From Minisyncoccota bacterium (lineage in GTDB: Bacteria; Patescibacteriota; Minisyncoccia; Phycocordibacterales; SBAW01), in assembly GCA_020050775.1 (NCBI GenBank), contig JAGVKC010000079.1, positions 1 to 24,332 on the forward strand: a stretch of DNA of 24,332 bases, written 5' to 3'. Made by a program: the position numbers and the translations under genes. Each line of letters begins with the position of its first letter. Within the stretch, counting starts at the first letter, position 1. The notes beneath the pieces were generated by a model. That model saw nothing but the letters and a program-made list of their open reading frames with translations. It was not told the origin of the DNA and made no database searches. Positions 6,073 to 13,706 of the stretch are shown one piece after another.

Positions 6073-8943
6073 TTACGACTGCTCGACCACAAAACTAACG
6101 ATGCGACCTTTGACGTATACGGCCTTTTTTTCACTACCCCCAGAGAGCCATTTAGCAACATTTGTATCAGCCCTAGCCGCCGAAAGAGCCTGAGCCTCTG
6201 TAGCATCTGGGTGGAGGAGTACTGAGCCTCGCACTTTGCCGTTTACTTGTACGGCAACTTCTACAACAGAGGCTAGGATTTTCTTCTCATCAAATTGAGG
6301 CCACTGGCTTAGGTGAACTGAGGAGGCGTTGCCAAGGCGAGCCCAAAGCTCTTCCGTAACATGCGGTGCAAACGGAGCAAGAAGCTGCAGGAAACTTTGC
6401 CACTGCTCCTTACCTATAGAACCTGACTTTTCAAGCTCATTAAGAAATATCATCATCTGACTTACTGCCGTGTTGAACTTAAAGGTTTCAATATCATCCC
6501 CCACCTTCTTTATCGTCTGGTGTAGTGGCGTATCTAGGTCGGTAGCGGGAGCGTCTTGTACTAGCTCTGCCGCTTTCCACACGCGCTTTATAAAACGCTT
6601 AGTGCCCACGATAGAAGTTGTGCTCCAGGCAACCGTATTTTCAAACGGCCCCATAAACATTTCGTACACGCGGAACGTGTCTGCGCCGTATTCAGCAACA
6701 ACAGTTTGCGGGTCAATAATATTTCCGTGTCGTTTGCTCATTTTTCGCCCGTCTTCGGCAAGAATGAAACCAAGGAATTCAAGACGGGCGAACGGCTCGA
6801 TAGTTGAGACAGAGCCAATGTCATACAAAAACTTGTGCCAGAAGCGCGCATAGATTAAGTGCCGCACCGCATGGTCTCCGCCGACATACACATCTACGGG
6901 AGCCCAAAATTTTTCTTTGTCTTTCGCTACAAGCGCTTCAGAGTTTTGTGGATCTATGAATCGCAAGTAATACCAAGAAGAACCTGCCCACTGCGGCATG
7001 GTGTTTGTTTCGCGTTTTGCAGGCCCATTACACTCTGGGCACGTTGTATTGACCCATTCAGCAATGGTTGCGAGCGGAGATTCTCCTGTGCCGCTTGGTT
7101 CGTAGGAGGTGACCTCAGGAAGCAGGACCGGAAGATCTTTCTCTGGCACACCTACCGCCCCGCATTTCTCGCAATGGATGATTGGTATTGGCTCGCCCCA
7201 ATAACGCTGGCGGCTAAATACCCAATCTTTCAGTTTGTAGGTTGTTGTAAGCACTCCTCCAACAAGTTCTGTAATTTTCTTCTTAGCTTCCTCTGAATCC
7301 AGCCTGTTAAATGTTCCTGAATTAGAAAGCATGCCCGGGCCGGTATGTACATACTCTCTGTCGTTAAGAAGATCAACGACAAAATCTCCTTCAAACACAG
7401 TAAAGAAGCTCTTTAACTCTTCTTTCTTTTTCCATACGATTTCGTGCAAAGCAGTTTCCTGCTCATCTATTGCTTGGCACTCGTCATTTTCGAGGTCAAA
7501 GAACACGAATGTAAAATGGGCCCAACGGTTTTGCTTTTTAACCCTATGGTAGAAAAAAGTATTGATGGCAACGGGCGAAGTACGGACAAATTTTAAATTT
7601 TTATAACCAGTCTCCTCAGCTACCTCGCGTCGGGCTGCTTCAACAATATCTTCACCCGCCTCAATACCCCCGGTAACCAACCCGTTCATATGATTGCTTT
7701 TCCAACTTACGCATAGATACGTGTCGTCTTTCGGATTTCTAACAACGGCACACACGGCTTCTCTCCGAACAAATTCCATGTCTGGCCTGACTTCGTCCCC
7801 ACGAGTTGTCCCAAACTTCTTTTCAATAACTTCTTTAGAGCCAAAAAATTTTGGTTCTATTACTTGCACGATAGGAATATTGAACTTCTTTGCAAATTCG
7901 TAGTCTCGTTCATCGTGGGCAGGAACAGCCATGATGGCACCAGTGCCGTAGCCGCCAAGCACATAGTCGGCTACATAGACGGGAATTTCTTCTTTGTTCG
8001 CTGGGTTCATTGCTTTCACGCCCTTGAGCTCGACACCGGTTTTATCTTTGCCTGCATCAGTGCGTTCTATTTCGCTTTTTGCTGAAGCAGAAGCGACATA
8101 CGCATCCACATCTGCGCGATTGGAAATAGGCAATTCTTTAACTAGAGCGTGTTCTGGCGCGAGCACCATGTATGTAGCGCCAAAAAGCGTATCGGGGCGC
8201 GTTGTAAATACTTTGATTTTTTTATCTGAACCTGCGATTGAAAATTCAATATGCGCACCTTCACTCCGGCCTATCCAGTTACGCTGAGCCTCCTTAATGT
8301 GCTCTGGCCAGCGCAAACTATCCAAGTCTGCGAGCATGCGGTCAGCGTAGGCGGTAATTTTTAGAACCCACTGAGGCAGAGATTTCTTTTCTACTTCGGT
8401 TCCGCAGCGTTCGCACACCGTGCCATCCAAGTCCTCGTTTGCAAGCCCGGTCATGCACGACGGACACCAGTTGATAGGCTCGTTAGATTGAAATGCCAAG
8501 CCCTTCTTGAACATCTGCAAGAAAATCCACTGTGTCCATGTGTAATACGCCGGGTCAGTGGTGTTAATCTCCCGACTCCAGTCGTAATCAAACCCGATAC
8601 CTGCTAACTGCTCTTTAAAGCGCGCAATATTTTTCTCTACCGCAACACGCGGGTGGATTTTAGTTTTTATAGCGAAGTTTTCTGCAGGCAAGCCAAACGC
8701 ATCCCACCCCATCGGGTGAAGCACCGAGTGGCCGCGCATGCGCATGTGTCGAGCATATACGTCGGTTGCGATATACCCTTTTGGATGACCAACGTGCAGC
8801 CCTTCGCCCGAAGGGTACGGGAACATGTCGAGCACGTACGTTTTTGGTTTGTTGGAATCGTCAGTGGTAGCGTAGAGCTTTGTAGCGGCCCAGACCTCCT
8901 GCCACTTCTTCTCTATTTCTTTTGGGTCGTACCCTGAAGCCAT
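6073..8943 (-). CDS. leuS: Leucyl-tRNA synthetase with NUDIX domain inserted in the editing domain
   Basis: Class I synthetase, 956 aa, charging tRNA-Leu. HIGH is HVGH at residues 50-53 and KMSKR at 734-738. A Zn-type knuckle is at CPSC/CERC (160-180) and another at 591-594 with 635-638. The editing (CP1) domain has TTRPDTLFGATY (247-258) and GTGAIMAVPAHDERD (333-347). After this, at about residues 364-530 (bases 7354-7860), is an insert with a complete Nudix box at 425-447: G-x5-E-x7-REV-A-EE-T-G-Y. CP1 then resumes with MLSNSGTFNRLD. The insert replaces a loop that is about 25 residues in E. coli LeuRS. ATG at 8943 is preferred over the longer frame because the extra 45 residues overlap the neighbouring gene. 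The 53-base upstream gap contains an imperfect hairpin (8967-8990). Confidence 0.96.
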   Translation of the reverse strand: MASGYDPKEIEKKWQEVWAATKLYATTDDSNKPKTYVLDMFPYPSGEGLHVGHPKGYIATDVYARHMRMRGHSVLHPMGWDAFGLPAENFAIKTKIHPRVAVEKNIARFKEQLAGIGFDYDWSREINTTDPAYYTWTQWIFLQMFKKGLAFQSNEPINWCPSCMTGLANEDLDGTVCERCGTEVEKKSLPQWVLKITAYADRMLADLDSLRWPEHIKEAQRNWIGRSEGAHIEFSIAGSDKKIKVFTTRPDTLFGATYMVLAPEHALVKELPISNRADVDAYVASASAKSEIERTDAGKDKTGVELKGVKAMNPANKEEIPVYVADYVLGGYGTGAIMAVPAHDERDYEFAKKFNIPIVQVIEPKFFGSKEVIEKKFGTTRGDEVRPDMEFVRREAVCAVVRNPKDDTYLCVSWKSNHMNGLVTGGIEAGEDIVEAARREVAEETGYKNLKFVRTSPVAINTFFYHRVKKQNRWAHFTFVFFDLENDECQAIDEQETALHEIVWKKKEELKSFFTVFEGDFVVDLLNDREYVHTGPGMLSNSGTFNRLDSEEAKKKITELVGGVLTTTYKLKDWVFSRQRYWGEPIPIIHCEKCGAVGVPEKDLPVLLPEVTSYEPSGTGESPLATIAEWVNTTCPECNGPAKRETNTMPQWAGSSWYYLRFIDPQNSEALVAKDKEKFWAPVDVYVGGDHAVRHLIYARFWHKFLYDIGSVSTIEPFARLEFLGFILAEDGRKMSKRHGNIIDPQTVVAEYGADTFRVYEMFMGPFENTVAWSTTSIVGTKRFIKRVWKAAELVQDAPATDLDTPLHQTIKKVGDDIETFKFNTAVSQMMIFLNELEKSGSIGKEQWQSFLQLLAPFAPHVTEELWARLGNASSVHLSQWPQFDEKKILASVVEVAVQVNGKVRGSVLLHPDATEAQALSAARADTNVAKWLSGGSEKKAVYVKGRIVSFVVEQS

Positions 8944-8996
8944 AGAGAGTAAAGTACCATACGAACGCGCCCCACTGAAAGGTGGGCGCTCTTTGC

Positions 8997-9935
8997 TTAG
9001 ATATTTTTGGTGAACGGCGGATACAGTTCTGGGTCTATGACACGCTGGAAGCATGTCTCCCCTGTGCCGTGTATCCATTTAGAATCCATGCCTTTTGAAC
9101 GATACGCGGGTTCAGGATACATAGGTTCTTCCATGCCAGAACTTGGAAGGTCAAAGGTTGCGCATACTTCGAACGAAAGCGGACCTGTCGCTCGGTATTT
9201 GTACGCAGCGCCGGTTTTAGGATCTGTAGGCGCGGTGTAGTACGAAAGAGGATCTTCCAGTTCTGAAAGTGCTGTGGGAAGAGCATTCTTTTGCTGATAT
9301 ACGTAGATGACTTGAGATTGAATGCTATTCAAGTCCTGTACGCGCTGAGAATCTAGGCGGTACTGTCGCTGTGTCTGTGGAGAACCGACAATAAGGAAGC
9401 CTGCCGCAATAGATAGAACCACCAGAACGCCTACGGACCAATTTATGTAGCGGGCATAGTGCGGATTCTTCAGCCAGTAGCCCCAGATGTCAGCAAGGAA
9501 GTGCATAAAACCAGCGGCGGCTACCAACAGCACAACCGCAACCTTCAGCAAGAAGCGTACTGTCAGTTCTTCACCCGAGAGGAAGGTTGTAAGAAGAACT
9601 ATGAGGTCAATCACTATCGCTGCTCCTGCGACGAACACAAAAAGATACAGAGCCCAGCGACGAACCCACACTTCGTTGCGCGAAGGGTCGCGCTCAATGC
9701 TGCGGCGAATGGCGCGCATAAGAATAAGAAACAGCGGCGCAAGCACAATGAGCGAGGCCATTGAGTATGCTATGCCGCCTTGGTACGGGTCGTAATAGTA
9801 GCTAAGCGAGTCGCGGAACGCATGATTAATGTATTGGAACAAAAGAGAAACGAAGGCAAATATGCCTGCGTATAGAGAAATCATTGCACCAGCCCAGAGG
9901 AAGAAATCTTTCGGTGTTGCTTTAGGCCGTTCCAT
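8997..9935 (-). CDS. DUF5671-type membrane protein with pseudopilin-like C-terminal domain
   Basis: A 312-aa protein with about five membrane segments in residues 14-180, resembling the DUF5671 proteins common in Parcubacteria. After the last segment, the exported part (about 190-312) starts RQYRLDSQRVQDLNSIQSQV and continues with ALPTALSELEDP and TDPKTGAAYKYR. This resembles the C-terminal globular part of type II secretion/type IV pilin-like GspG proteins, where arginine-rich repeats, a helix and a glycine/proline-containing sheet occur. Function is unknown. The gene is divergent from the aspartate kinase across 114 bases that contain a short inverted repeat GTAAT-GAGT-ATTAC (9958-9971). 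It ends in TAA. Confidence 0.75.
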   Translation of the reverse strand: MERPKATPKDFFLWAGAMISLYAGIFAFVSLLFQYINHAFRDSLSYYYDPYQGGIAYSMASLIVLAPLFLILMRAIRRSIERDPSRNEVWVRRWALYLFVFVAGAAIVIDLIVLLTTFLSGEELTVRFLLKVAVVLLVAAAGFMHFLADIWGYWLKNPHYARYINWSVGVLVVLSIAAGFLIVGSPQTQRQYRLDSQRVQDLNSIQSQVIYVYQQKNALPTALSELEDPLSYYTAPTDPKTGAAYKYRATGPLSFEVCATFDLPSSGMEEPMYPEPAYRSKGMDSKWIHGTGETCFQRVIDPELYPPFTKNI

Positions 9936-10049
9936 ATGAAGTGTTAAGACGTTATGAAGTAATGAGTATTACAAGCATACCATGTGGAGTTTTTAGCAAT
10001 GTTTTGATAGGGTGCCTTTTAGAGTTCATTCAACACAAAGAGGGGCACA

Positions 10050-11501
10050 ATGCTACAAGAAAAGCGTATTGTCGTTAAGTGGGGTGGCGCCTGCATGCGC
10101 AACCTCAGTTCAGTAAAAAAGGCGTGTGAAATCACGCTATCTGACCAAAGAAGGAGTATCGTCGTCGTATCCGCGCCCGGCAAGGACGATGAATACGACA
10201 AGATGACCAACGTGCTTATCCACCTACACCGGGACGACCACCCCGAGAAGTCGCGCAGCGAGATGCTGAACGAAATCGAAGCAAGGTTCGCACAGCTCGC
10301 TACAGGCACGAAATTCAATGCCAAAAGAGAAGTAGAAAAGCTCGGACGTGATCTTGCCGACGGTTCATCCTTCGACTTCATCGTAAGCCGTGGCGAATAC
10401 CTTATGGCGAAGATCATGAGCGAACACCTCGGATTCACGTTTGTGGACGCAAGCACATTCGTTCGCTTTGATGCAGAAGGAAGGCTCAACCTGCAGGAGA
10501 CGCTTGAGCGCGCAGCGCTCTTGTGCAAGCTGCCAAACGCCATCATCCCTGGCTTTTACGGCCAAGCATTCGACGGATCGGTGAAGCTTATGACACGCGG
10601 TGGCACTGATCTTACCAAGACGCTTGTCGCAGCCGGCGTAAAAGCCGAGAAGTGCGAGAACTGGAAAGACGTGACGGGAGTGAAGATGGCTGATCCGAGG
10701 ATCGTAAAGAATCCTCGCACCATCAAAGTTCTCTCTACAAAGGAGATGCGTGAGCTCTCTTACATGGGCTTTGAGGTTTTGCACGAGGAGGCTGTGTTGC
10801 CGCTACGCGGGAAGAATATTCCTATCGAAGTACGCAACATGTGGCTTCCGGAAGAGAAAGGCACGCTGGTCGTCGATGATGCGTATCTACCCGAACATCG
10901 CAACGGAGCGGTCATCGGAATAGCGGGAAAGAAAGACTTCAGCATCATCCGGTTGGAGAAGCGCCTTATGAACCAGGAGCTCGGGTTCTTACATCGTGCT
11001 ACGGGCGTTTTCGCCACACATGCTGTAAATATTGAGCATGTTCCTGGCGGCATCGACACTGTTAGCTTCCTTGTGAGGTCTGAGAACCTTAAAGGTAAGT
11101 TCCCAGCACTTCTTAAGGATCTAGAACAGACGTGCGAACCCGACGAAGTGTGTATAGGGCATAATATCGCCCTTATAAGCGTCGTTGGCAGCGGGATGAC
11201 TAACACTCCTGGCATCCTTGCTCGAGCATCGGGAGCACTTGCATGGTGCGGTATTAATATCCGCATCGTGGACCAAGGTTCCAGCGAACTTAGCATCATC
11301 ATTGGCATCGATAATGATGATTACGAAGCGGCCATACGTGCTCTCTACGCTGAATTTACGGATTCGTGGATGAAGCGGCTCTTTAAGAAAGCATGGTGGT
11401 TCGTTAAAAAGTCACTGAGGCCTGCGCGCAAGCGCAGGCCTTTTTCTTTTCATCTATATAAAACAAACTGGCCGCCACATTCAAGTGGACGGCCAGTGTA
11501 A
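10050..11501 (+). CDS. Aspartate kinase with C-terminal ACT domains; frame overruns the terminator
   Basis: Phosphorylates aspartate, the first step towards Lys, Thr, Met and diaminopimelate. The kinase N-terminus VVKWGGACM corresponds to the family KFGGTSV motif (K10). Later signatures are SRGEYLMAKIM, MTRGGTDLTKTLVAAG and DVTGVKMADPRIV. ACT-type regulatory sequence follows (ALISVVGSGMTNTPGILARA). A clear Shine-Dalgarno (AGAGGGG) precedes the ATG, unlike most genes here. The gene looks richer in C-ending codons than its neighbours, judged by eye. The frame runs through the terminator at 11418-11450 to a TAA at 11501. Removing one A from the A5 run at 11406-11410 would end it at TGA 11416-11418, exactly at the hairpin, so the last 25-30 residues are doubtful. 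No other pathway gene is in the window. Which aspartokinase isoform this is cannot be told. Confidence 0.9.
   Translation: MLQEKRIVVKWGGACMRNLSSVKKACEITLSDQRRSIVVVSAPGKDDEYDKMTNVLIHLHRDDHPEKSRSEMLNEIEARFAQLATGTKFNAKREVEKLGRDLADGSSFDFIVSRGEYLMAKIMSEHLGFTFVDASTFVRFDAEGRLNLQETLERAALLCKLPNAIIPGFYGQAFDGSVKLMTRGGTDLTKTLVAAGVKAEKCENWKDVTGVKMADPRIVKNPRTIKVLSTKEMRELSYMGFEVLHEEAVLPLRGKNIPIEVRNMWLPEEKGTLVVDDAYLPEHRNGAVIGIAGKKDFSIIRLEKRLMNQELGFLHRATGVFATHAVNIEHVPGGIDTVSFLVRSENLKGKFPALLKDLEQTCEPDEVCIGHNIALISVVGSGMTNTPGILARASGALAWCGINIRIVDQGSSELSIIIGIDNDDYEAAIRALYAEFTDSWMKRLFKKAWWFVKKSLRPARKRRPFSFHLYKTNWPPHSSGRPV
11418..11450 (+). terminator. Intrinsic terminator of the aspartate kinase gene
   Basis: A perfect 10-bp stem AGGCCTGCGC/GCGCAGGCCT with a GCAA tetraloop, then TTTTTCTTTT. 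It lies inside the annotated reading frame of the kinase, which is abnormal. Confidence 0.95.
11460..11496 (-). terminator. Intrinsic terminator reading on the minus strand
   Basis: CTGGCCG pairs with CGGCCAG and CCAC with GTGG, with one bulged A and the loop ATTCAA (11468-11496). On the minus strand the hairpin is followed by TTTGTTTT (complement of 11460-11467). It is convergent with the kinase terminator and ends the transcript that starts near 11872. Confidence 0.75.
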
Positions 11502-11872
11502 CGGGAACCGGTGAGAATATATGTAGTACACGCGAGCCCAAGAGCACTTCCTCTATTCATTTCTGAGGCAGAGAGGAATTCTTGCTTGGGTGAATCGTCG
11601 CCTCCCTCTATTTCTATTGGCGAAATTGCCGACTATACCACATTGAAATGTACGAGTTGGATGTTTCTTGAACTGCGTCCTCTGGAATACCCGGGAACGT
11701 TCCATCTGGTCCCTATGCAAGGGTGTGAGCGCTTCGTGACGGCATCTTTAGGGAAGGACTTCGCGGCCTAAGCAGCTAATCTCGTCCTTAATCGTATGGT
11801 CAGTCAGTCTGTTCCTCACTTCAGGAATCGCCCAGATACGCCAGAGGGGCAGGTTTCAATACGCACCCAACT
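11460..11872 (-). ncRNA. Candidate structured noncoding RNA, about 410 nt
   Basis: The stretch is bounded by a near-consensus promoter and an intrinsic terminator on the same strand, and no minus-strand ORF of useful length lies between. Several local hairpins are visible on the minus strand: TTCCT-GAAGTG-AGGAA, AAGGAC with GTCCTT, CCCT-TGCAT-AGGG, and a nested stem in which CCCAAG pairs with CTTGGG and TTCCTCT with AGAGGAA. I do not recognise tmRNA, RNase P RNA, 6S RNA or SRP RNA: the conserved P4 strands of RNase P and the tRNA-like ends of tmRNA are absent. An 86-codon ORF with a GTG start exists on the opposite strand (11511-11771) but has no promoter or Shine-Dalgarno. The 5' end is estimated from the -10 box. 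Confidence 0.45.
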
Positions 11873-11878
11873 TATATT

Positions 11879-11907
11879 AGTATACACCCTCTAACATATT
11901 TTGTCAA
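11879..11907 (-). promoter_or_regulatory. Strong consensus sigma-70 promoter for the candidate RNA
   Basis: On the minus strand, TTGACA (complement of 11902-11907), 17 bases, then TATACT (complement of 11879-11884). The -35 is perfect and the -10 differs at one position. The AT-rich stretch with two GTAGC repeats just upstream could act as an UP element. It is the best promoter match in the window. Confidence 0.88.
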
Positions 11908-11951
11908 TAGCTACAAAAAAGCTACGAATGAAGGAATTCCATGACATCTCC

Positions 11952-11985
11952 CAATGTTGCCCATGCTCACATGGCCGCAACATTG
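11952..11985. repeat. Strong hairpin between ychF and the candidate RNA promoter
   Basis: The arms CAATGTTGC and GCAACATTG are a perfect 9-bp pair. Inside, CCATG pairs with CATGG around a CTCA loop, with two unpaired bases on one side. It lies 48 bases past the ychF stop. Neither strand has a T run after it, so it is not a classical intrinsic terminator. It may protect the ychF mRNA 3' end or bind a regulator. Confidence 0.6.
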
Positions 11986-12032
11986 AGGATCCCGAGGAGT
12001 ATACGACGAGGGAACAAGGAACAACGATTTAA

Positions 12033-13133
12033 CTAAGAATGTAAAAATTCTATAACATCACCATCTCGAACTACGTATTCCTTCCCTTCTGTACGAAGAT
12101 GCCCTAGCTCGCGAGCCTTCGCGTACGAACCATCTTGCAGAAGCGTGTTCCAAGGAATAACTTCAGCACGGATAAATTTAGTTTGAAAGTCTGTGTGTAT
12201 CGCAGCACCCGCTTCAGGAGCAGTCGAACCGATTTTAATAGTCCATGCGCGCGTTTCTTCTGGGCCCGTAGTAAAGAAGCTCATAAGTCCAAGAAGTTCA
12301 TATCCTGCGCGAATAAGGCTGTTTATCCCGTCGTCAAAAACTCCATACTCCTGGCGGAAGGACACTTTGTCTTCCGTATGGAGTTCGCGTAGTTCACTTT
12401 CTACATGTGCATCCACCACAACATATTTCGCGTTCTGTGTTTCAAAATAATGTATAAGCGCTTCAAAACGGCCATCGTTAAGCTCATCGAGATTGTGGCC
12501 GCCCGCTTCCTTGTTTAGTACATAAAGAATCGGCTTCATCGTAAGAAGGTGCAAATCTTTAATAGCTTCGAGTTCTTTTTTAGAAAGATCTGCAGTTGAA
12601 GCAAGCGCTCCCGCAGCAAGTACTTTAGAAACTTTTTCTGCTGCATCTTTAAGCACGACGGCTTCTTTGTCGCCGCGTTTCACATCGCGCTCCAAGGTTC
12701 CCAAGCGCTTCTCTACAGTAGAAAGATCTGCAAGGGCTAACTCAAAATTTATAGTTTCAATATCGCGCACCGGGTCAACGGTGCCTGCAACGTGCCCTAT
12801 GTTGGAGTTATCGAAAATACGCACTACCTGAGCAATAGCATCTGTTTCGCGGATATGCGACAGGAATTGGTTACCAAGGCCCTCGCCTTCTGCGGCACCT
12901 TTTACAAGACCTGCAATGTCGACGAATTCAATAGCTGCGGGAAGCGTTTTTACGGAGCTGCTGAATTTTGAAAGCTGGTCTAGCCTTTCGTCCGGCACTG
13001 CTACCACTCCAACAGAAGGGTCGATGGTAGCGAACGGATAATTAGCAACCAAAACGCTCTTTTTTGTAAGAGCGTTGAAAAGAGTAGACTTCCCGACGTT
13101 CGGGAGCCCGACGATACCTATGCTTAATGCCAT
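12033..13133 (-). CDS. ychF: Redox-regulated Obg-family ATPase YchF
   Basis: A cytoplasmic P-loop NTPase of the TRAFAC/Obg family, ribosome-associated and ATP-preferring (OLA1/YchF). The protein is 366 aa, the usual size. G1 is GLPNVGKSTLFNAL, G3 is DIAGLVKGAAEGEG, and the G4-like NKEA has E in place of the usual D, as is typical of YchF. The C-terminal TGS domain ends in EYVVRDGDVIEFLHS. ATG at 13133 is chosen over the GTG at 13139 because a TATAGG -10-like box (complement of 13139-13144) lies only 5 bases before the ATG, suggesting a leaderless mRNA. It ends in TAG. Confidence 0.96.
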   Translation of the reverse strand: MALSIGIVGLPNVGKSTLFNALTKKSVLVANYPFATIDPSVGVVAVPDERLDQLSKFSSSVKTLPAAIEFVDIAGLVKGAAEGEGLGNQFLSHIRETDAIAQVVRIFDNSNIGHVAGTVDPVRDIETINFELALADLSTVEKRLGTLERDVKRGDKEAVVLKDAAEKVSKVLAAGALASTADLSKKELEAIKDLHLLTMKPILYVLNKEAGGHNLDELNDGRFEALIHYFETQNAKYVVVDAHVESELRELHTEDKVSFRQEYGVFDDGINSLIRAGYELLGLMSFFTTGPEETRAWTIKIGSTAPEAGAAIHTDFQTKFIRAEVIPWNTLLQDGSYAKARELGHLRTEGKEYVVRDGDVIEFLHS

Positions 13134-13179
13134 TGACACCTATACTGACAAAAAAACCTTATCTTGTATAGCGTTTAGC

Positions 13180-13208
13180 TTGACTACAGCTCAAACGCAA
13201 TATATACC
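13180..13208 (+). promoter_or_regulatory. Sigma-70 promoter of the 130-aa gene
   Basis: TTGACT (13180-13185), 17 bases, TATACC (13203-13208). The leader of about 68 bases contains two short hairpins (GGGT-AGA-ACCC and CCC-GAGA-GGG) and ends in AGGA, 9 bases before the ATG at 13283. Confidence 0.7.
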
Positions 13209-13282
13209 TACGACGGGTAGAACCCAAGCAGTAATGCTTTTCACTGACGCCCGAGAGGGTCCTAGAGAATAGGAAATGTGAA

Positions 13283-13675
13283 ATGAAGAAAGCCGCAGAA
13301 AAACTTCTTAGCGGATCACAACATATTGACCTCATGAAGAGAGAGATAAAGACCATTGAGGATTTATTGAGACATCTTCTTCAACGTAAAAACGAGAGCC
13401 ATCACGCGTTTACAGACAAGAATCCTCTCCTCATTGGCACGAAGCACTGTGCGTGGAAAATATTCAATTACCCGAATTCTGGAGTCACTCATCTCTCATG
13501 CGAGTTGAATGATTCCGCAGCGAAAAACCTTGGATTTGGAAGGAATCATCTTTCCTTTCACCACAGTTCTGTTAAAAGGATTCATGAGGATCTTGAAGAG
13601 TTTCTGCAAAAACTATTGAAAAAAGTGCCAGACTTAGAACACAATTTGTCACCGTTTTTCGAAGCGGCGTCATAA
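13283..13675 (+). CDS. Hypothetical protein, 130 aa
   Basis: I do not recognise this protein. It is soluble, rich in His, Lys and Leu, with a helical N-terminus (KREIKTIEDLLRHLLQRK) and a helical C-terminal segment (KRIHEDLEEFLQKLLKKVP). No signal peptide or membrane segment is visible. It is a stand-alone transcription unit: its own promoter, a structured leader, a Shine-Dalgarno, and a terminator shared with the convergent gene. The isolated position and the Shine-Dalgarno, unusual here, are compatible with acquisition by transfer, which is inference. Confidence 0.8.
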   Translation: MKKAAEKLLSGSQHIDLMKREIKTIEDLLRHLLQRKNESHHAFTDKNPLLIGTKHCAWKIFNYPNSGVTHLSCELNDSAAKNLGFGRNHLSFHHSSVKRIHEDLEEFLQKLLKKVPDLEHNLSPFFEAAS

Positions 13676-13681
13676 ACTACC

Positions 13682-13703
13682 AGCCCCCGCGTCAGCGGGG
13701 GCT
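13682..13703. terminator. Shared hairpin terminator between convergent genes
   Basis: A perfect 9-bp stem AGCCCCCGC/GCGGGGGCT with GTCA loop. The T tracts on either side are weak. It separates the converging 130-aa gene and the oxidoreductase gene, whose stop codon is 4 bases away. Confidence 0.75.
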
Positions 13704-13706
13704 ACT

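Noticed and set aside
8961..8995. Plus-strand terminator between leuS and the DUF5671-type gene
   Set aside because: The hairpin has a bulge and a weak T tract, and no plus-strand gene lies upstream. It is at most a leader hairpin of leuS.
8944..9078. Upstream start of leuS giving a 1001-residue protein
   Set aside because: The extra 45 residues overlap the end of the neighbouring gene in another frame and do not resemble a LeuRS N-terminus. MASGYDPKEIEKKW is the typical start.
11511..11771. 86-codon plus-strand ORF with GTG start
   Set aside because: It has no promoter or Shine-Dalgarno and lies directly opposite a region bounded by a strong minus-strand promoter and terminator. Its amino acid make-up is not absurd, so protein conservation would reopen the case.
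11460..11872. tmRNA or RNase P RNA
   Set aside because: There is no tRNA-like 3' end, tag ORF or 5' GGATTCGACGG-type motif of tmRNA, and no GAGGAAAGTCC or ACAGAA strands of RNase P.
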